A stretch of 64,000 nt of DNA from positions 4,526,001-4,590,000 of the forward strand of contig NC_052111.1 of assembly GCF_012273895.1 (NCBI RefSeq), read 5' to 3'. Position 1 is the stretch's first letter; each line of letters starts with the position of its first letter. The translations under genes and the position numbers were made by a program. Under the pieces are notes generated by a model that saw only the letters and a list, made by a program, of their open reading frames with translations, made no database searches and was not told where the DNA came from. Shown one piece after another: positions 23,404 through 35,162 of the stretch. The stretch is from Zerene cesonia (lineage: Eukaryota; Arthropoda; Insecta; Lepidoptera; Pieridae).

Positions 23404-26400
23404 TATTTTTTGAACAATAAATTCTAAATGATTCTTTTAATGGCGAAATATTTTATCCTTTGTCAAAGAACCTGATTTCAGTTAGATTTCGTGAACGCGG
23501 TGACGATGAAACTACCCCAATTTCAACTTGCAGATAACTATAGATTATGAGACTTATAACTTTGGCCATGCCACAAATCACTTTGCTTGATAAACTACTT
23601 GATGACGTGAATATACCTGTATTAGCGTGTACTTTCTAGTTTCTTATTTAAATCTATTAACATAAAAAATAATATTTCCTTACACTAGTCATAATTATTA
23701 TTTAAATTTATTTTTTAAATTCAAGACATATTATAGTTAGTTTTATTTTTGTTCTCGAATATTGGATTTTATTTCCATTAAATTGTACAAATGTATCAAA
23801 CATACAATTATTATATTCGATGGTGTGTTACTAATTTAAATTGCAAGAAACATATTAGGGCAATATTAGAGCAAGCACCATCTATCATAGAACTAAATTC
23901 TCTGAAGCAGGTTTTGTATCTATCCACAAATTTACTTCACAGTGAACCCCAGAATACATAGCACGCATTTTATGCTAGTTTCTTTGAAGTATACAAGATG
24001 TCGCTAGTGATGCAAATACAGTTAAGTTCACAAGCTTTAATATTTTGTCTTTAATATTTTGGCTAAAATAAACCTCATTCTGTAGATGTCGCTTCAAAGT
24101 CCTTCAGAACTTTTTAAGTCATTTGTAGATGGCGCTGTTGAAGAGTAGATATACGATCAGAATTTCGAAAGATTTTGTTTTTGGCAGTTGTTCGTATGTT
24201 GGAAGGATGGCGTTGATTTAAAATGAAGTGAAACCTACGACTAATATAGGCATCATCAATTATGTTTATAGATACGTACCACTGGGTTCAATTAGGGGAA
24301 AGATAAAAAAGTATTTACTTGTGTACAGTTGTAGTCGTTAATCGTAAATTGATGCGTTTTGAAGTGTACTTCATAACTGAAAAATAAATAAATAAATAAA
24401 TAATAAAATTGTTATTTGCATAAAAACGTTACATGTGCATGTATATGAATCCTTAGGCTCCTGAACTAATATAACACTGTGTCTCAGGAGCCAGAGTGAG
24501 AATGCCAAAAAGTGTACATTTTTTGTTATTTAGTTTAGGCATAGATAGCATTTTGGGGTAAATTCCAATTACATCAATTATGCGAAAGTTGCTGTGTCTG
24601 TCTTTTTTTGCAGCTTTACTATTCAACCGGTTTGGATGAAACTATTTGCGGATATAAACCTGGAACCCCAGAATACATACAGATATCTTTTTCTTTGGAT
24701 ACGCGGGCGAGGCCACTGGCAGAATGCTAGTTCATTCATATCCAGCAACACTTTTTACTTCTTTATTTTAAGGTTCAAGTACGTTTTGTATCCTTTGAAA
24801 ACCTTTTGAAAATTTGGCAACAGAATTTATAAATTTTGTAATAATTAATTCGTCGATTTTTTTTTGTAGTAAGGACTGGGATCACAATCCTTTAAAATGA
24901 TCTTAAATGAGCTTACCGATCAAATGAAAGTCCAGCTCAATCCAACAAAAAATCCATTTCAATCTACGCATGTAAGTACATATTTCATATTTGTTACTTT
25001 ATAACATGATAATTGATGGAGAACGCAGGGAAATCTGCTTCTATGGGTACAAAATATACACCATATTAATTTAACATCGATAAATTGAAAGTACAGCATC
25101 TGCATCTAAAATGCTCACGTCTAGCCCTGTGCATAGAATACAGGAGATGAAGGCAGTGTTAGCGTAGATTCGCTTGCACAATACTAGCGCTTATTGTTTT
25201 AGCAATAAGGTGTTTTCAGACGGTTTAAAATGTTTGCAATTCATACAGTCGAGTTTCGTATATACGTGACAAGTGCCGTAAAGTTGTCGCATCTTGTTAC
25301 TGTTGCGTATTTGGCAGATTGGATTTGTTGCCTCGAATGCTAATGTGGGTGGGAGTGTCACATGGATTAACAGGATAATGAAGAATAAATCCCTCGTTCA
25401 TCTGAATGGACGGTGAAATAATTTACACCAATTTTAATTTCAAACGGTGCGGCGATTGTATTTTTTATAACGTATATTTATATTCGCTTATAACAAGCTC
25501 ACGTGTCTTGTTTGATATGATCGTATGATTGATTTGAAACCTGTTTTATTTACGGAATATTACGTGTAGGTAATGTTCTTTCGTTTACACATAGGCAATA
25601 TTTTTTATTTCTTCTCATAATAATATACTACCCTTAACGCTAACTATTTAAATATACAGCTAAACCACAATATTTTATCGAAAATATACAATATGTTGTA
25701 AAATGTCTGACATGAATATTTGTGTTTTTGTAATATGAATGGCATTAATATTGTGCATTATTCACGTAAAGATACCATTCTTGTATTAAAAACGTGATCT
25801 CCAGAATATAGTCGGGGCTTTTAGCCGCTGAGCTAACGCTACTAAATAATTTATTTGAAGACAGTTTATTCATGATAAGGAGCGATGTTTTTCTTGAGAC
25901 ATCCGATTGTTTCCTTTTCTTTCAGAGAAAATGTTAGGTATATCTAAATGTTATTAAGAACGATGTACCAGAATATATCATAGTTCATAGTTATTTTGTT
26001 CCACAGTTTTACATAAACTTTATCACGATTTTTAACGATGTTTTCACGTCTAATTCAAGTGAACATTTAGTTCATACTTTAATATATATATAACTATTTA
26101 ATAATATTATTGTACAACAAAGTTTAAAGAAATACACTAGATTTTAATAACGTAAGAATTTATTTCGTTCACACAACAATTCCTTTCATTTGCATCAGAG
26201 AAGTTCTGAGGCAAAAGCGGAGCAGTTGATCCTTACCCCTCAAGAGTTTGAGTTTAGTATCGTCAGTAAACTAATCGTAGTTACGGCGGCATATGTGCAA
26301 GGGGACGGGTGCCGCGCCCGTGTAAATTGTTAAAGTTGGAATTGTGGTTGTGATTTTCACAGCTGCATAAAATATTGTCAGACACAGAGACGGCTTAAGA

Positions 26401-26806
26401 AACTAAAATAGAGCAGTTCATAATAAATGAAGGATGCATTTGGATCATTGTTTTTAGTTTGAGGTAATATATATTAAGATGGTCACGCTGGAAGTGTAAA
26501 AATATGTGTTTTCTTTCATATGACTAATTCAGCGTTAACATATATCTGAGATAATTTTTTTGTGGAATGTGATTATCATAGATATTCCAAAATATTACAG
26601 TTTTTTTCCATCAAATTAAAAACTTATAATTTGATGTTTATGTCCGGATCTCTTTAGAGATAACCATGAACGATACTATTGTAGTTATAGAATGTGTGCT
26701 TTTGCAATGAATTGAATCAGACTTGCTAGTTGTAGGTATCCTCAGGAATTCTTATCTGCACTTGGTCATCGGTTAAGAAGAGTTCACATACAGGCTTCTC
26801 TTCCGA
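23404..26806. other. gene-free stretch
   Basis: No gene recognised. It holds a tetranucleotide run (AAAT)n at about 24380-24404, a perfect hairpin at 24456-24492, and a decayed Helitron-like piece at about 24576-24730 ('ACTATTCAACCGGTTTGGAT', ending '...GCTAG'). Confidence 0.4.
24456..24492. repeat. perfect 9-bp inverted repeat
   Basis: GGCTCCTGA (24456-24464) and TCAGGAGCC (24484-24492) form a perfect 9-bp stem around a 19-base loop. No T run or gene is next to it, so it is not a terminator. It could be a chance palindrome or a remnant of a foldback element. Confidence 0.4.
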
Positions 26807-27139
26807 TCAGCTAATTCCAAATTCACTAATTTTGAAATTCATTGCTTTATTTATTGCATATATTAAAGTGTTATAGCGCAATATAAAACATTGGTCATCA
26901 AATTCAAAGCAATATTCCGAAAATTGACCGACTTTATAAGCATATTTTAATATAGCTTCCATTTCCAAGTTCTTCTCTGCCCATCCACAGGAGGGAGTTG
27001 GAGCTGAGTTGCGATGGATGCTCTCTTTGGCTTTTTGGCACGTTTTCATAACCCCAATATCATTCAGTTGACTTTCAGATGCTAATTTGGTTGACTTTGA
27101 TACTATGAGTGCGAGGTGTAGACGACCACACGATATCAC
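26807..27139 (-). CDS. unrecognised open frame, doubtful
   Basis: A 110-codon frame on the minus strand. It opens with GTG rather than ATG, and the frame continues upstream through about 27170. The translation has a normal-looking amino-acid mix, with charged and cysteine residues spread through it (for example 'MKTCQKAKESIH' and 'SCGWAEKNLEMEAILKY'), unlike the lysine/isoleucine/phenylalanine-heavy shadows around it. I recognise no family, no signal peptide and no membrane segment. It could be a single exon or remnant of a gene, or chance. Splice sites at its ends are not convincing. Confidence 0.2.
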   Translation of the reverse strand: MISCGRLHLALIVSKSTKLASESQLNDIGVMKTCQKAKESIHRNSAPTPSCGWAEKNLEMEAILKYAYKVGQFSEYCFEFDDQCFILRYNTLIYAINKAMNFKISEFGIS

Positions 27140-27526
27140 ATGAAAACACAGAAAATCTAGTTCATAATAGTATGTTGAATCAGTGATAAAATCTTATGTT
27201 GGAAGAAAATTAAGAATATTTTTTCATACCAATGACAGTACAGTAATTATTTATTTACAAAAAACAATCTTTCCGTTGTGAGAACTAAACAATATTAAAG
27301 TGGAACCGCGCGGAAGGCATCACCTCTCAAATTGGTTGTAAAAAATGTACATAGTTTAGCTTACGTATTGTAGTAATCGATATAAGAGGGTTTAAGGAAA
27401 TGTAAATACACATTTCTAAATATTTTACTATAAAATTACAGGATGGTAAAATTTGCGTTCATATGCGTTATGTATAAATTAATTGAGACATGGTGAATAT
27501 AAATCTTCTAAAATGAATGAAAGGAG

Positions 27527-27745
27527 CTGGTGGGTCGCATGATGGTAATGGCTCTAACCGCCCATGAACTTTTCAATTGTATTGATGAGGGGAAAGGAAA
27601 GGAATTGGAATGGTAAGGAAAAGGATACGAGCCTCTGTACTCACTCACTGAACGAAAATTAGTAGCATTCGCATGCTACTATTTCACGCCGAATTCCCGG
27701 TGCTAGCTAGCCCAATTCGTGGTTACGCGTGCCCGGTTTCACATT
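27527..27745 (-). repeat. pyrimidine-rich retroposon family, copy 2
   Basis: On the minus strand it matches the element at 17872-18131: 'CGGCGTGAAATAGTAGCATG', 'TTCGTTCAGTGAGTGAG', a CT-rich middle, 'GTTCATGGGCGGTTAGAGCC' and 'CCCACCAGCTCC'. The segment carrying the strong hairpin in copy 1 is replaced or deleted. The 5' side keeps more sequence than copy 1. Confidence 0.65.
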
Positions 27746-27749
27746 AAAT

Positions 27750-30700
27750 GTATAGTCATATTCGCGTATAAAGTAATATATGTAAATTGTAATTCCAACA
27801 GTCATCGAAGTTGACAATTTAATTATTGATTTGCAACGTTGGTAAAGCATATTGAATTTCTGACATAAGCTAAATGAAAATATTATTCAACATCGAATAC
27901 ACATTACTGAGCATTATTTTAGTTCAGAGCACCTAAAACAACGGAAGCAATTACATGATAATTATATTTTGATTCCTATTATATTGACGTAGCCAGAAAT
28001 CCAAAATTTGATTATAATAGGAACAATGCAATGGAAAACAAAGCGATAAACGACATAAACAAAATATTTACACTGGCTCTTATGTCATATAATATACCAT
28101 ATACAATTAGGTTGAATATCGATATTCATAGAGACTAGCTAACTGCGCAGAAGAATTTTGTATGCAACAAGTGCACTCAATTCCCTTAGTTGCATAGTTT
28201 AACGAAGATTGGTTGTTGTTTGTACCTACTGCGGAGCCTGCTCTTTAGTCGGCAACAATCCATAAAACATTGATATATTTGCTTTTATTCCAAAAAAGCA
28301 GTGATTTCTCAAAGCCCTTTTGCTAACTCGAAGTAAAAATGAATATATAAGAATAATTATTTATTAAACTTGACTTCTATGATATTTTCTAATCACACTA
28401 ATATTATAAATGTGAATGTTTGTTTCGATGGTTGGTGTCCGTCAATCACGCTGAAACTGCTATATAGATTTTGATGAAATTTGGTGTACAGACATGGTAT
28501 GAACTGACTTGGGTGATAGGATACTTTTGATCCCGATTATATGCTCCCTAGGGATAAAACATTAATCATAATATCCGGGCGAAACCTAATAATAGATTAA
28601 ATATTAAAGATTAATAGAGTCACTCGAGTAGTTAGCCTTTTATTTGTTTTGTAGCGTATTTCTGTACTTGAATGTGACGCTGAAATTATAGAGTATGGAG
28701 ACAACAGCTGTCAATTTTAGGCAAACAGGCGTGCAGCTTGTTAGAGGGGGTAGGAACCTCTATTCCTCGCATTAGTTCTATCTCAGCGGCTAGCTGCACT
28801 TGCCTTGAACGGTTGAATACAGTTAAACTAGATTGTTTTGTGACATAAACTAGAATAATATTGTTAGAAACTTAATCAATTTTGAATAATTGAACTGTAC
28901 CGAACATTGTGCTTCAATAATTGAATAAGTTTATGCATATCATCGTTATTTCAGATTAATTTCATTTGTTTGTTTTAAATTAATTGAATGCAAACGAAAA
29001 ATTGTTTTATTAGGTATTTCTGATAATATCCATATAACAATTATGTTCATGCTTACATAATTATAGGGAATCGCCAAGTTATCATATAAAAAATTTACTT
29101 GATGTATAAAAAGTCAATATATACAAAAGAAGTACTCGAATACAGTCGCTTTCATAAATCACTTAAAATAAACCAATTTAAATTCCATATAAAACATATT
29201 TACTCTCAAATAGTAATTATTAGAAATCAATAACAAGATAATACGAAAAGTACTTATTATATTAGTGAATATTATACGAAAGTGAGTAAGAATAAATAAC
29301 TATAATAGAAATAACAATAGATTTCCCATCTATGGAATAATAGAACACACATTATATAGACACAAAAATGGTATTATAACAAATTGCCTAATTTCTCGTA
29401 ACGTGTGCGAAAATTAGGTACAAGCTGTTCTAATTGGTCGTTATACACTAAATGTTTCTGAAGCCGGGAACTTTATTAAAAGGTTTAATCTAGCAGATTA
29501 CTAAATTATAATAGAGAATCTGCCCGGATTTTTAATGAAATCTTGATAAAATATGTGCGAGCGAACTTTCTACTGTTTAATTTTATTAAAAATGTTCATA
29601 AAATAGTTGATGTTTTTCAAGAATACACTATAATTTGTCAGAATTGACGTGATTATCTATATCGTATTTTTATTTTAAAGTGTAATAATTTTTGATGTCT
29701 GTCATAGGCCAATGAAAATTGAGCACGAAATATTCACACATAAATCCAATATAGATAGCAATGCTTTGAGTGTGACGCCCGGGGCACTAGATGGGGCTTT
29801 TAACAGGTAATTGTGTTAATATATTCCAACATACTACACCTAGAAAATTAGATAAGCTTGCACTCTTAGGGTCGTATGTGGCGATATATTTGAGGGTAAA
29901 TTATTAATTGCTTAATACCAAAAGACATTGTATAATAAAAGTTCATGCTAAAAATCAAGACCTTTGCTATTCGCATCCCAAATTTATATGACCATGCAAT
30001 GAAAATCACGTTCGTCTGCAGCAGCCACTTTCATTTAGATCACTGTGTCCAAGAGATAGCGCATTGGCTAGTAATTGAACCGCGGACGTCTTTGATATAT
30101 CGGCTCTTTTATCGGATTGGACGGACGCAATAACAGACCGTTGATTGCTTCCAAGTGGACTTGGGAGATTGATTATTTTCTCGTTACATCTCCGGTGTCT
30201 TGTGGCATTGTTTTCTCTCCGACATTTTCGCCTATTCCCTTAGTTTTAACGCAATGATGGATGGGTTAGGTGACAAGCATTTTCACAGTTGTGCTAGAAC
30301 AGAAATGAAGCATGAACCTTTAAAAATCTCGTTCAAGTATATCATATTAAGGATTTTGATTAAATATTTATTAACTCTATATTAAGTACCTATTCATAAA
30401 ATACAGTTGCAAAAAACCACAACATATGAATACTGACAAAGTTAACAGTATGCTGCTAGCCAAAGCTCATAAATAAACAGAAAACTGGATGCTTCGTTGA
30501 AAAGTTGCGTAAAAAACTCACAAACGGAAAATTTATGGTCACGAATTCAGACGTGTTTTAATTGACCGAAACGGTGCCCTGTGAAACAAGCAAAATAATG
30601 AATTTTTTTAATTGCATTTCTCGGTTTAATTGTATTTCAAATTATTTATGATAAAACGAATCATATGATAATTTCGTTAAAAAAATCTAAGATATAGGCA

Positions 30701-32877
30701 GACTGGAAATGTCATTTGGAGTATTTTTATATATTTAAGGATCATAAAGAAAAACTTTATCATTACGTAGCTGTTTACCCCAGATTGTTGAACATTTATG
30801 TGTAGTTTATACTCAGTGAAGATGTAGTTTTCTAATGTTGAAATAATTTTTGAAATCGGTCCAGCAGGTGTGTGCAAACATTAGAAACATGCATATGTTG
30901 TAAAAACACAAATTTTATATTTATAACACTAGTTTAGATATGTTTGTTTATACAATAAATCGATATCCTTGTACGAATAAAATAATTCTATCTTTACTTT
31001 AGTTTATCTCCATGATTACCTATCTATTTTAGATCAAAGGGTCGTACCTATTCCTAAAATGTATTATACATAACAATTCACGACACGCTAGTTAATTAAA
31101 CTCGCAATCCATTGCGAAATTACGTAAAATATGTTAAACAATACAACGCAGTTGCTATATGAATACATTAGATATATAATACGAATAAATTTAAAAGTTT
31201 TGTATTTGTTTGTGAACAGCGGCAAACAAATTTGCATACATCGAGCACATGCGTGTATCCCTCAGAAGTGTTAAACCGAACTTGTTCGTATAATGAAGAT
31301 GAGCGAAGATGTTTCGTAATCCGTCTTACCTCCGCGCGGGAAACTTGGTAACCACAGCCAACTGGTGAGGACTCGACTTCTTGTCTACTTACCCTCGTTC
31401 GCTTCGAATATAGAAACTTAAACAGTCAATTTATCGATCGTATTTTATTGAGCATACATAAACACACGTATATTTATATATAGAAGAGAAATTCCTACCC
31501 GCAGACTGACAGACTATCTTTCATATACACAGTTATCAGATTTTATACATGTTTTCAACGTTCAGTATTTGTAGTATTTAATATTGAATATAGTATTTTT
31601 TGTGTTGAGTATAAATTAGATTTATTACAGATCATCACAAAAAGAACCGAATAAAATATGAAATAAATTATATACACCACATTAAGCTTTAACGGACGCC
31701 ATCAATCCTTCCTTATTTTGCTCTTTAATTTCTTGAAATATATATAAGGTATGGTGAGGATTAGAGCTATTTTGGGAATTTTCATTGAAGAAATACAAAT
31801 TAATTTCTACTATGTATCTTAATATTTTTGATGGCTTGCGCTTCCTGCAAATAAAATAATAAATAAAAGACAGCTTATACATATTAAATATATATATACA
31901 ACACAAATACAATTTACACTAATTTGTAGGTAATATATCCACTAAGAAAAGCAATAGGACATGGTTAATTTAGCTAAAGTATATAAACATTCGAATAATA
32001 ATGGTTTAAACGTGTAGCAATACTATTATATTTACAAAACATAATTTATATAACTATTAATATTATCCTTTATTACATTTTTGGTTTACTTACCAAGGAA
32101 ATAAATAATTTGTAAATAATTAATTATTAGGGTGTTCGGGCAACATTTTCACTTAATATACTAAATAAAAAAAACATTATTGACATAGTAAACTTATATC
32201 ACAGTATTATGTATCAAACATATTTACATTTACGCTAATATTTAACATCAATATAAATATTATTACATTTAGTTAAATATCATATTCGAATATTGAGTAA
32301 ATTTAATAACATGCTCAATTTACTAACTACTATAGTTTCTCTTTTTACTCGGTATATTATTATTAGGTTCACAGATTTTTGTGGAAGTGTTATAATATTT
32401 GTTCAGATTTTTAGAGTATTCTGTTTAAAGTTTTTACTTTATTGGTGAAGTGATAAAATTATGTTACTAAAACAGAACGTGTCGATGTATGTCAAGGCAT
32501 TGCGGCTAACGTTCTTTTACAGTTTGTCTTTTCTTAATAACAATGATATTTAATTCATAAATTATTCACCATCATATTATGATTACATTTTTTCAATTTG
32601 TTTATCTATGTTATATATTATAACTAATTTATACTTTGCTTTTCAAAGTCATTTTAAGGCTATGGCATTAACATTTTGTAATTGCAACTTTAACTGTCTC
32701 CAAAACAATATTTAAATAACAGAATTAACTGGTTTATGTGGTTATTTATATAAAATAAAAAATAATCACTTTATCACCTACTACATATTTTCTTTATTTT
32801 TAAAGCGTTTATATACGTTTTAGCTACGCAGAGTTTGAAAAAATATTTCAATATTTTAACTTCAATATGTACTTACT
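27750..32877. other. gene-free stretch
   Basis: No gene recognised. It contains a Helitron-like repeat (28398-28600) and AT-rich low-complexity sequence, especially 31.5-32.9 kb. The open frames at 29945-30133, 30200-30385 and 31682-31912 have no recognisable domain. Confidence 0.4.
28398..28600 (+). repeat. Helitron-like nonautonomous repeat
   Basis: Starts 'ACTAATATTATAAATGTGAA', the terminal word shared by Lepidoptera Helitron-like (Lep1-type) repeats, and continues with 'GATTTTGATGAAATTTGG' and 'GGATACTTTTGATCCCGA', ending near 'CGGGCGAAACCTAATAATAG'. The usual GCTAGT end is degraded. Confidence 0.55.
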
Positions 32878-33209
32878 TTACAAATAAAAAATAAATAAAA
32901 ATAAATAATAAGTGATCGATTTCAAATTGCAAGCATTGTTAAACGCTTCTAAATTGTTGACTTTCTGAACTTTATTATTGACATTTTGTTTTTCTAAATT
33001 ATTCGTTGAATAGAAGCTTTTGTTCTTGGGAGAGGAATTGTGAGTCGTTATCTGTACTTTATCTGAATATTCAGTGACCGATTCGCGGTCGTCTTCATCA
33101 TCACTTCTCTCAGCTGAACCAAACTGGTTATCAGGTCCCTCCATTGGTGAAGAAAAGTCCTCGTTTCGGCTCGACGGGCTGGTATTTTTAATAAGTTGTT
33201 GAGCTATTC
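32878..33209 (-). CDS. DIP/lachesin-like gene, putative last coding exon (exon 8)
   Basis: On the minus strand an acceptor (GCATTCGCAG) precedes a frame that begins with two bases completing a codon, giving 'IAQQLIKNTSPSSRNEDFS', a strongly acidic patch (SDDEDDRE) and a low-complexity Ser/Asn/Lys tail, and ends with a short hydrophobic run (YYLFLFIFYL) before TAA. Membrane-anchored Ig proteins of the DIP type have a variable linker and a C-terminal hydrophobic segment, often a GPI-attachment signal. The run here, about 10-13 residues, is short for that. The entry phase fits the exon at 34992-35162, whose donor leaves one base. The tail is AT-rich, so the true stop or a later splice could differ. 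Function is inferred from position and phase, not from homology. Confidence 0.5.
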
Positions 33210-34125
33210 CTGCGAATGCAACATCAATGATAATTATATAATAAAGTCAACAATCGTAATGTTATGTTATACTCGTATGCGTTTGATACAAACTTTAAAC
33301 AGATGGAAATTCGTGTTCTACTTCACACGTACATTGTTAAGTTTTGAACATCCAATTTACTTAGAAGTTAACTAATAATATTAGTAAGCTTGATATTATA
33401 CAGGTTTCTTCTTTGTCTGTATGGCTGTTCTTTAATATCTCAAAAGCATGCGACTAAATTTACAACATCCAATAATTGATAACTACCTTTTGTAAATAAT
33501 ATCGTGTAATGAATTAGAGTTTCAGTGTTTAATAAAATATAGAACAGAGGCACATATATTATGTTCTTTGAACGTTTAGCTATAAATAATTTAATTCAAA
33601 ACAGTGTATAACTTTACACGGATATATTTACCACAATTGTAAGCAAATAAATTATCAAACTGACCTCTGGCTTGCATACTAATAGTATAATTGCATAAAC
33701 ACCACATAAATACAGATAGGTAATGTACGGATAATATAAATTCTTAGATTGGCGCCAATGCTTGTGTAAACATAAGTATGTTTATAGATATGCAATATTC
33801 TACGCCGCTTCACCAATCGCGTAGTACAAAAACTATTAACAATTCTATTTACTTCCGTCCCTTCTCGGTAAAGCAAAACATGTTAATGCCAGAATCGGAT
33901 CTTAAGCATGCCTTATTTACACACGATTGCCTATTTAGGTCACTCGTTGTTGTGGAATTAGTGTTTGCTTGTATAGCTCTATTCAAATAGAAATAACACT
34001 GAGCTATTGAGAATTTAGATTAGTTGAAGTTTTAGAAACTAATACCACATTTCTCGGAAAACTGTGCTGTATGAATTGTAAGGAAAAATAGTTTTAATTA
34101 CTTATAGAGAACGCTTAACGTACAC

Positions 34126-34334
34126 GACCGCCTCCTTGGTACAGTGGTTAACGCGTGAGCGTAGAACCGAGAGGTCCTGGGTTCAATTCCCGGTGGGGAC
34201 GCACAAAAAAAAAAAACGTCTTGGTCTGGTAGGACACAGAAGGTTGATCACCTACTTGTCCGTAAAGAAAACCGATCAGTGAAACAGATGTACATCATCT
34301 GCCCCATACCCCACTAGGGGACACGGGACTTCAC
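34126..34334 (+). mobile_element. tRNA-derived SINE, copy 2, with target-site duplication
   Basis: Same family and orientation as 1642-1848. It is flanked by a perfect 10-bp direct repeat TAACGTACAC (34116-34125 and 34335-34344). Box A is at about 34138-34154 and box B (GGTTCAATTCC) at 34180-34190, followed by a run of 12 A, then the conserved body and an end at GGGACTTCAC without an A tail. If 34992-35162 and 32878-33209 are exons of one gene, this SINE lies in the intron between them. Confidence 0.85.
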
Positions 34335-34991
34335 TAACGTACACAATTCAATTTTCTAAGATATTAATTACATTGTAGTATAGAATCAAAATGAATAAAT
34401 CACACAAGTACACTTTTTAAATATAGTTGAATAAGAACAAAGAGCAAATTGGCTTAATTTCGAGTCGATAATTGGTTTCATGTACTTCTAAGATTCATTT
34501 TGAAGCAATCAAATATTAAAATCACTGAAACAGTTTATTTAAAGAACAGAATTATTAATACTGCTTCTTCGCATTCAATGTCCTTCTTAAGTTACGAGTT
34601 CATTTCTAAATCATAATAAAAAAGAATAATTACATTTAAATGATTGAACGTTAATTACTTACTGTATGTTTAATTTATATTGCTAATAGTGCATTAATTT
34701 TAGATTTTTAAAAAACAAATGGCGCTCTTTGTTCCGTATCAGAGTATAGCATTGTGTTATCTGTGGTTTTAGTTACATAAGAAATCTCGGATATTTCTAA
34801 TCCACCAAATGAAAAAAATGCCAGCAAGTTTCCCTTAACGTTCAAAATAAATTCAAATATGTGACAAACCCAAAATAGGATTTGTGATAAAGGTATTTAG
34901 GTACATTGTATAGTAATTTATACCCTCAACTATTTCACTCTATAGCAATATTGAATACAGTCTAACAGCTATAGAATAGTTATAACAATAC

Positions 34992-35162
34992 CATAGACAC
35001 GTATGCTGCCATCGACTTCGCCAAGTGAGTTCTTAGCAATGCATCGATAGCCGCCCAAGTCTGCATCTGTCAGCCGTCGGATCACCAGCGACATGCGACT
35101 CTCGAATGAACTCAGCATTGTGTTCACCACTTCGTATTTGCTCGACTGTATCACCATTTCAT
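34992..35162 (-). CDS. DIP/lachesin-like gene, exon for second half of Ig domain 3 (exon 7)
   Basis: On the minus strand the acceptor AACAG is followed by two bases completing a codon, then 'EMVIQSSKYEVVNTMLSSF', 'ESRMSLVIRRLTDADLGGYR', 'CIAKNSLGEVDGSIRVY' and a donor (TATG|GTATTG). The 'D-x-G-x-Y-R-C-x-A-K-N-S-L-G-E' block is the F-strand cysteine and G strand of the third Ig domain of Dpr-interacting proteins and lachesin-type proteins. The exon is 171 bp and enters and leaves in phase 1. It lacks, on its own strand, any visible upstream exon between 35162 and 53 kb. The plus-strand gene at 53106-58908 ends with exactly the preceding half-domain in exactly the required phase. I therefore infer that they are one gene separated by an assembly inversion. 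Confidence 0.85.

Noticed and set aside
24456..24492. Hairpin as a transcription terminator or histone-type 3' end
   Set aside because: No adjacent gene, no T run and no histone stem consensus.
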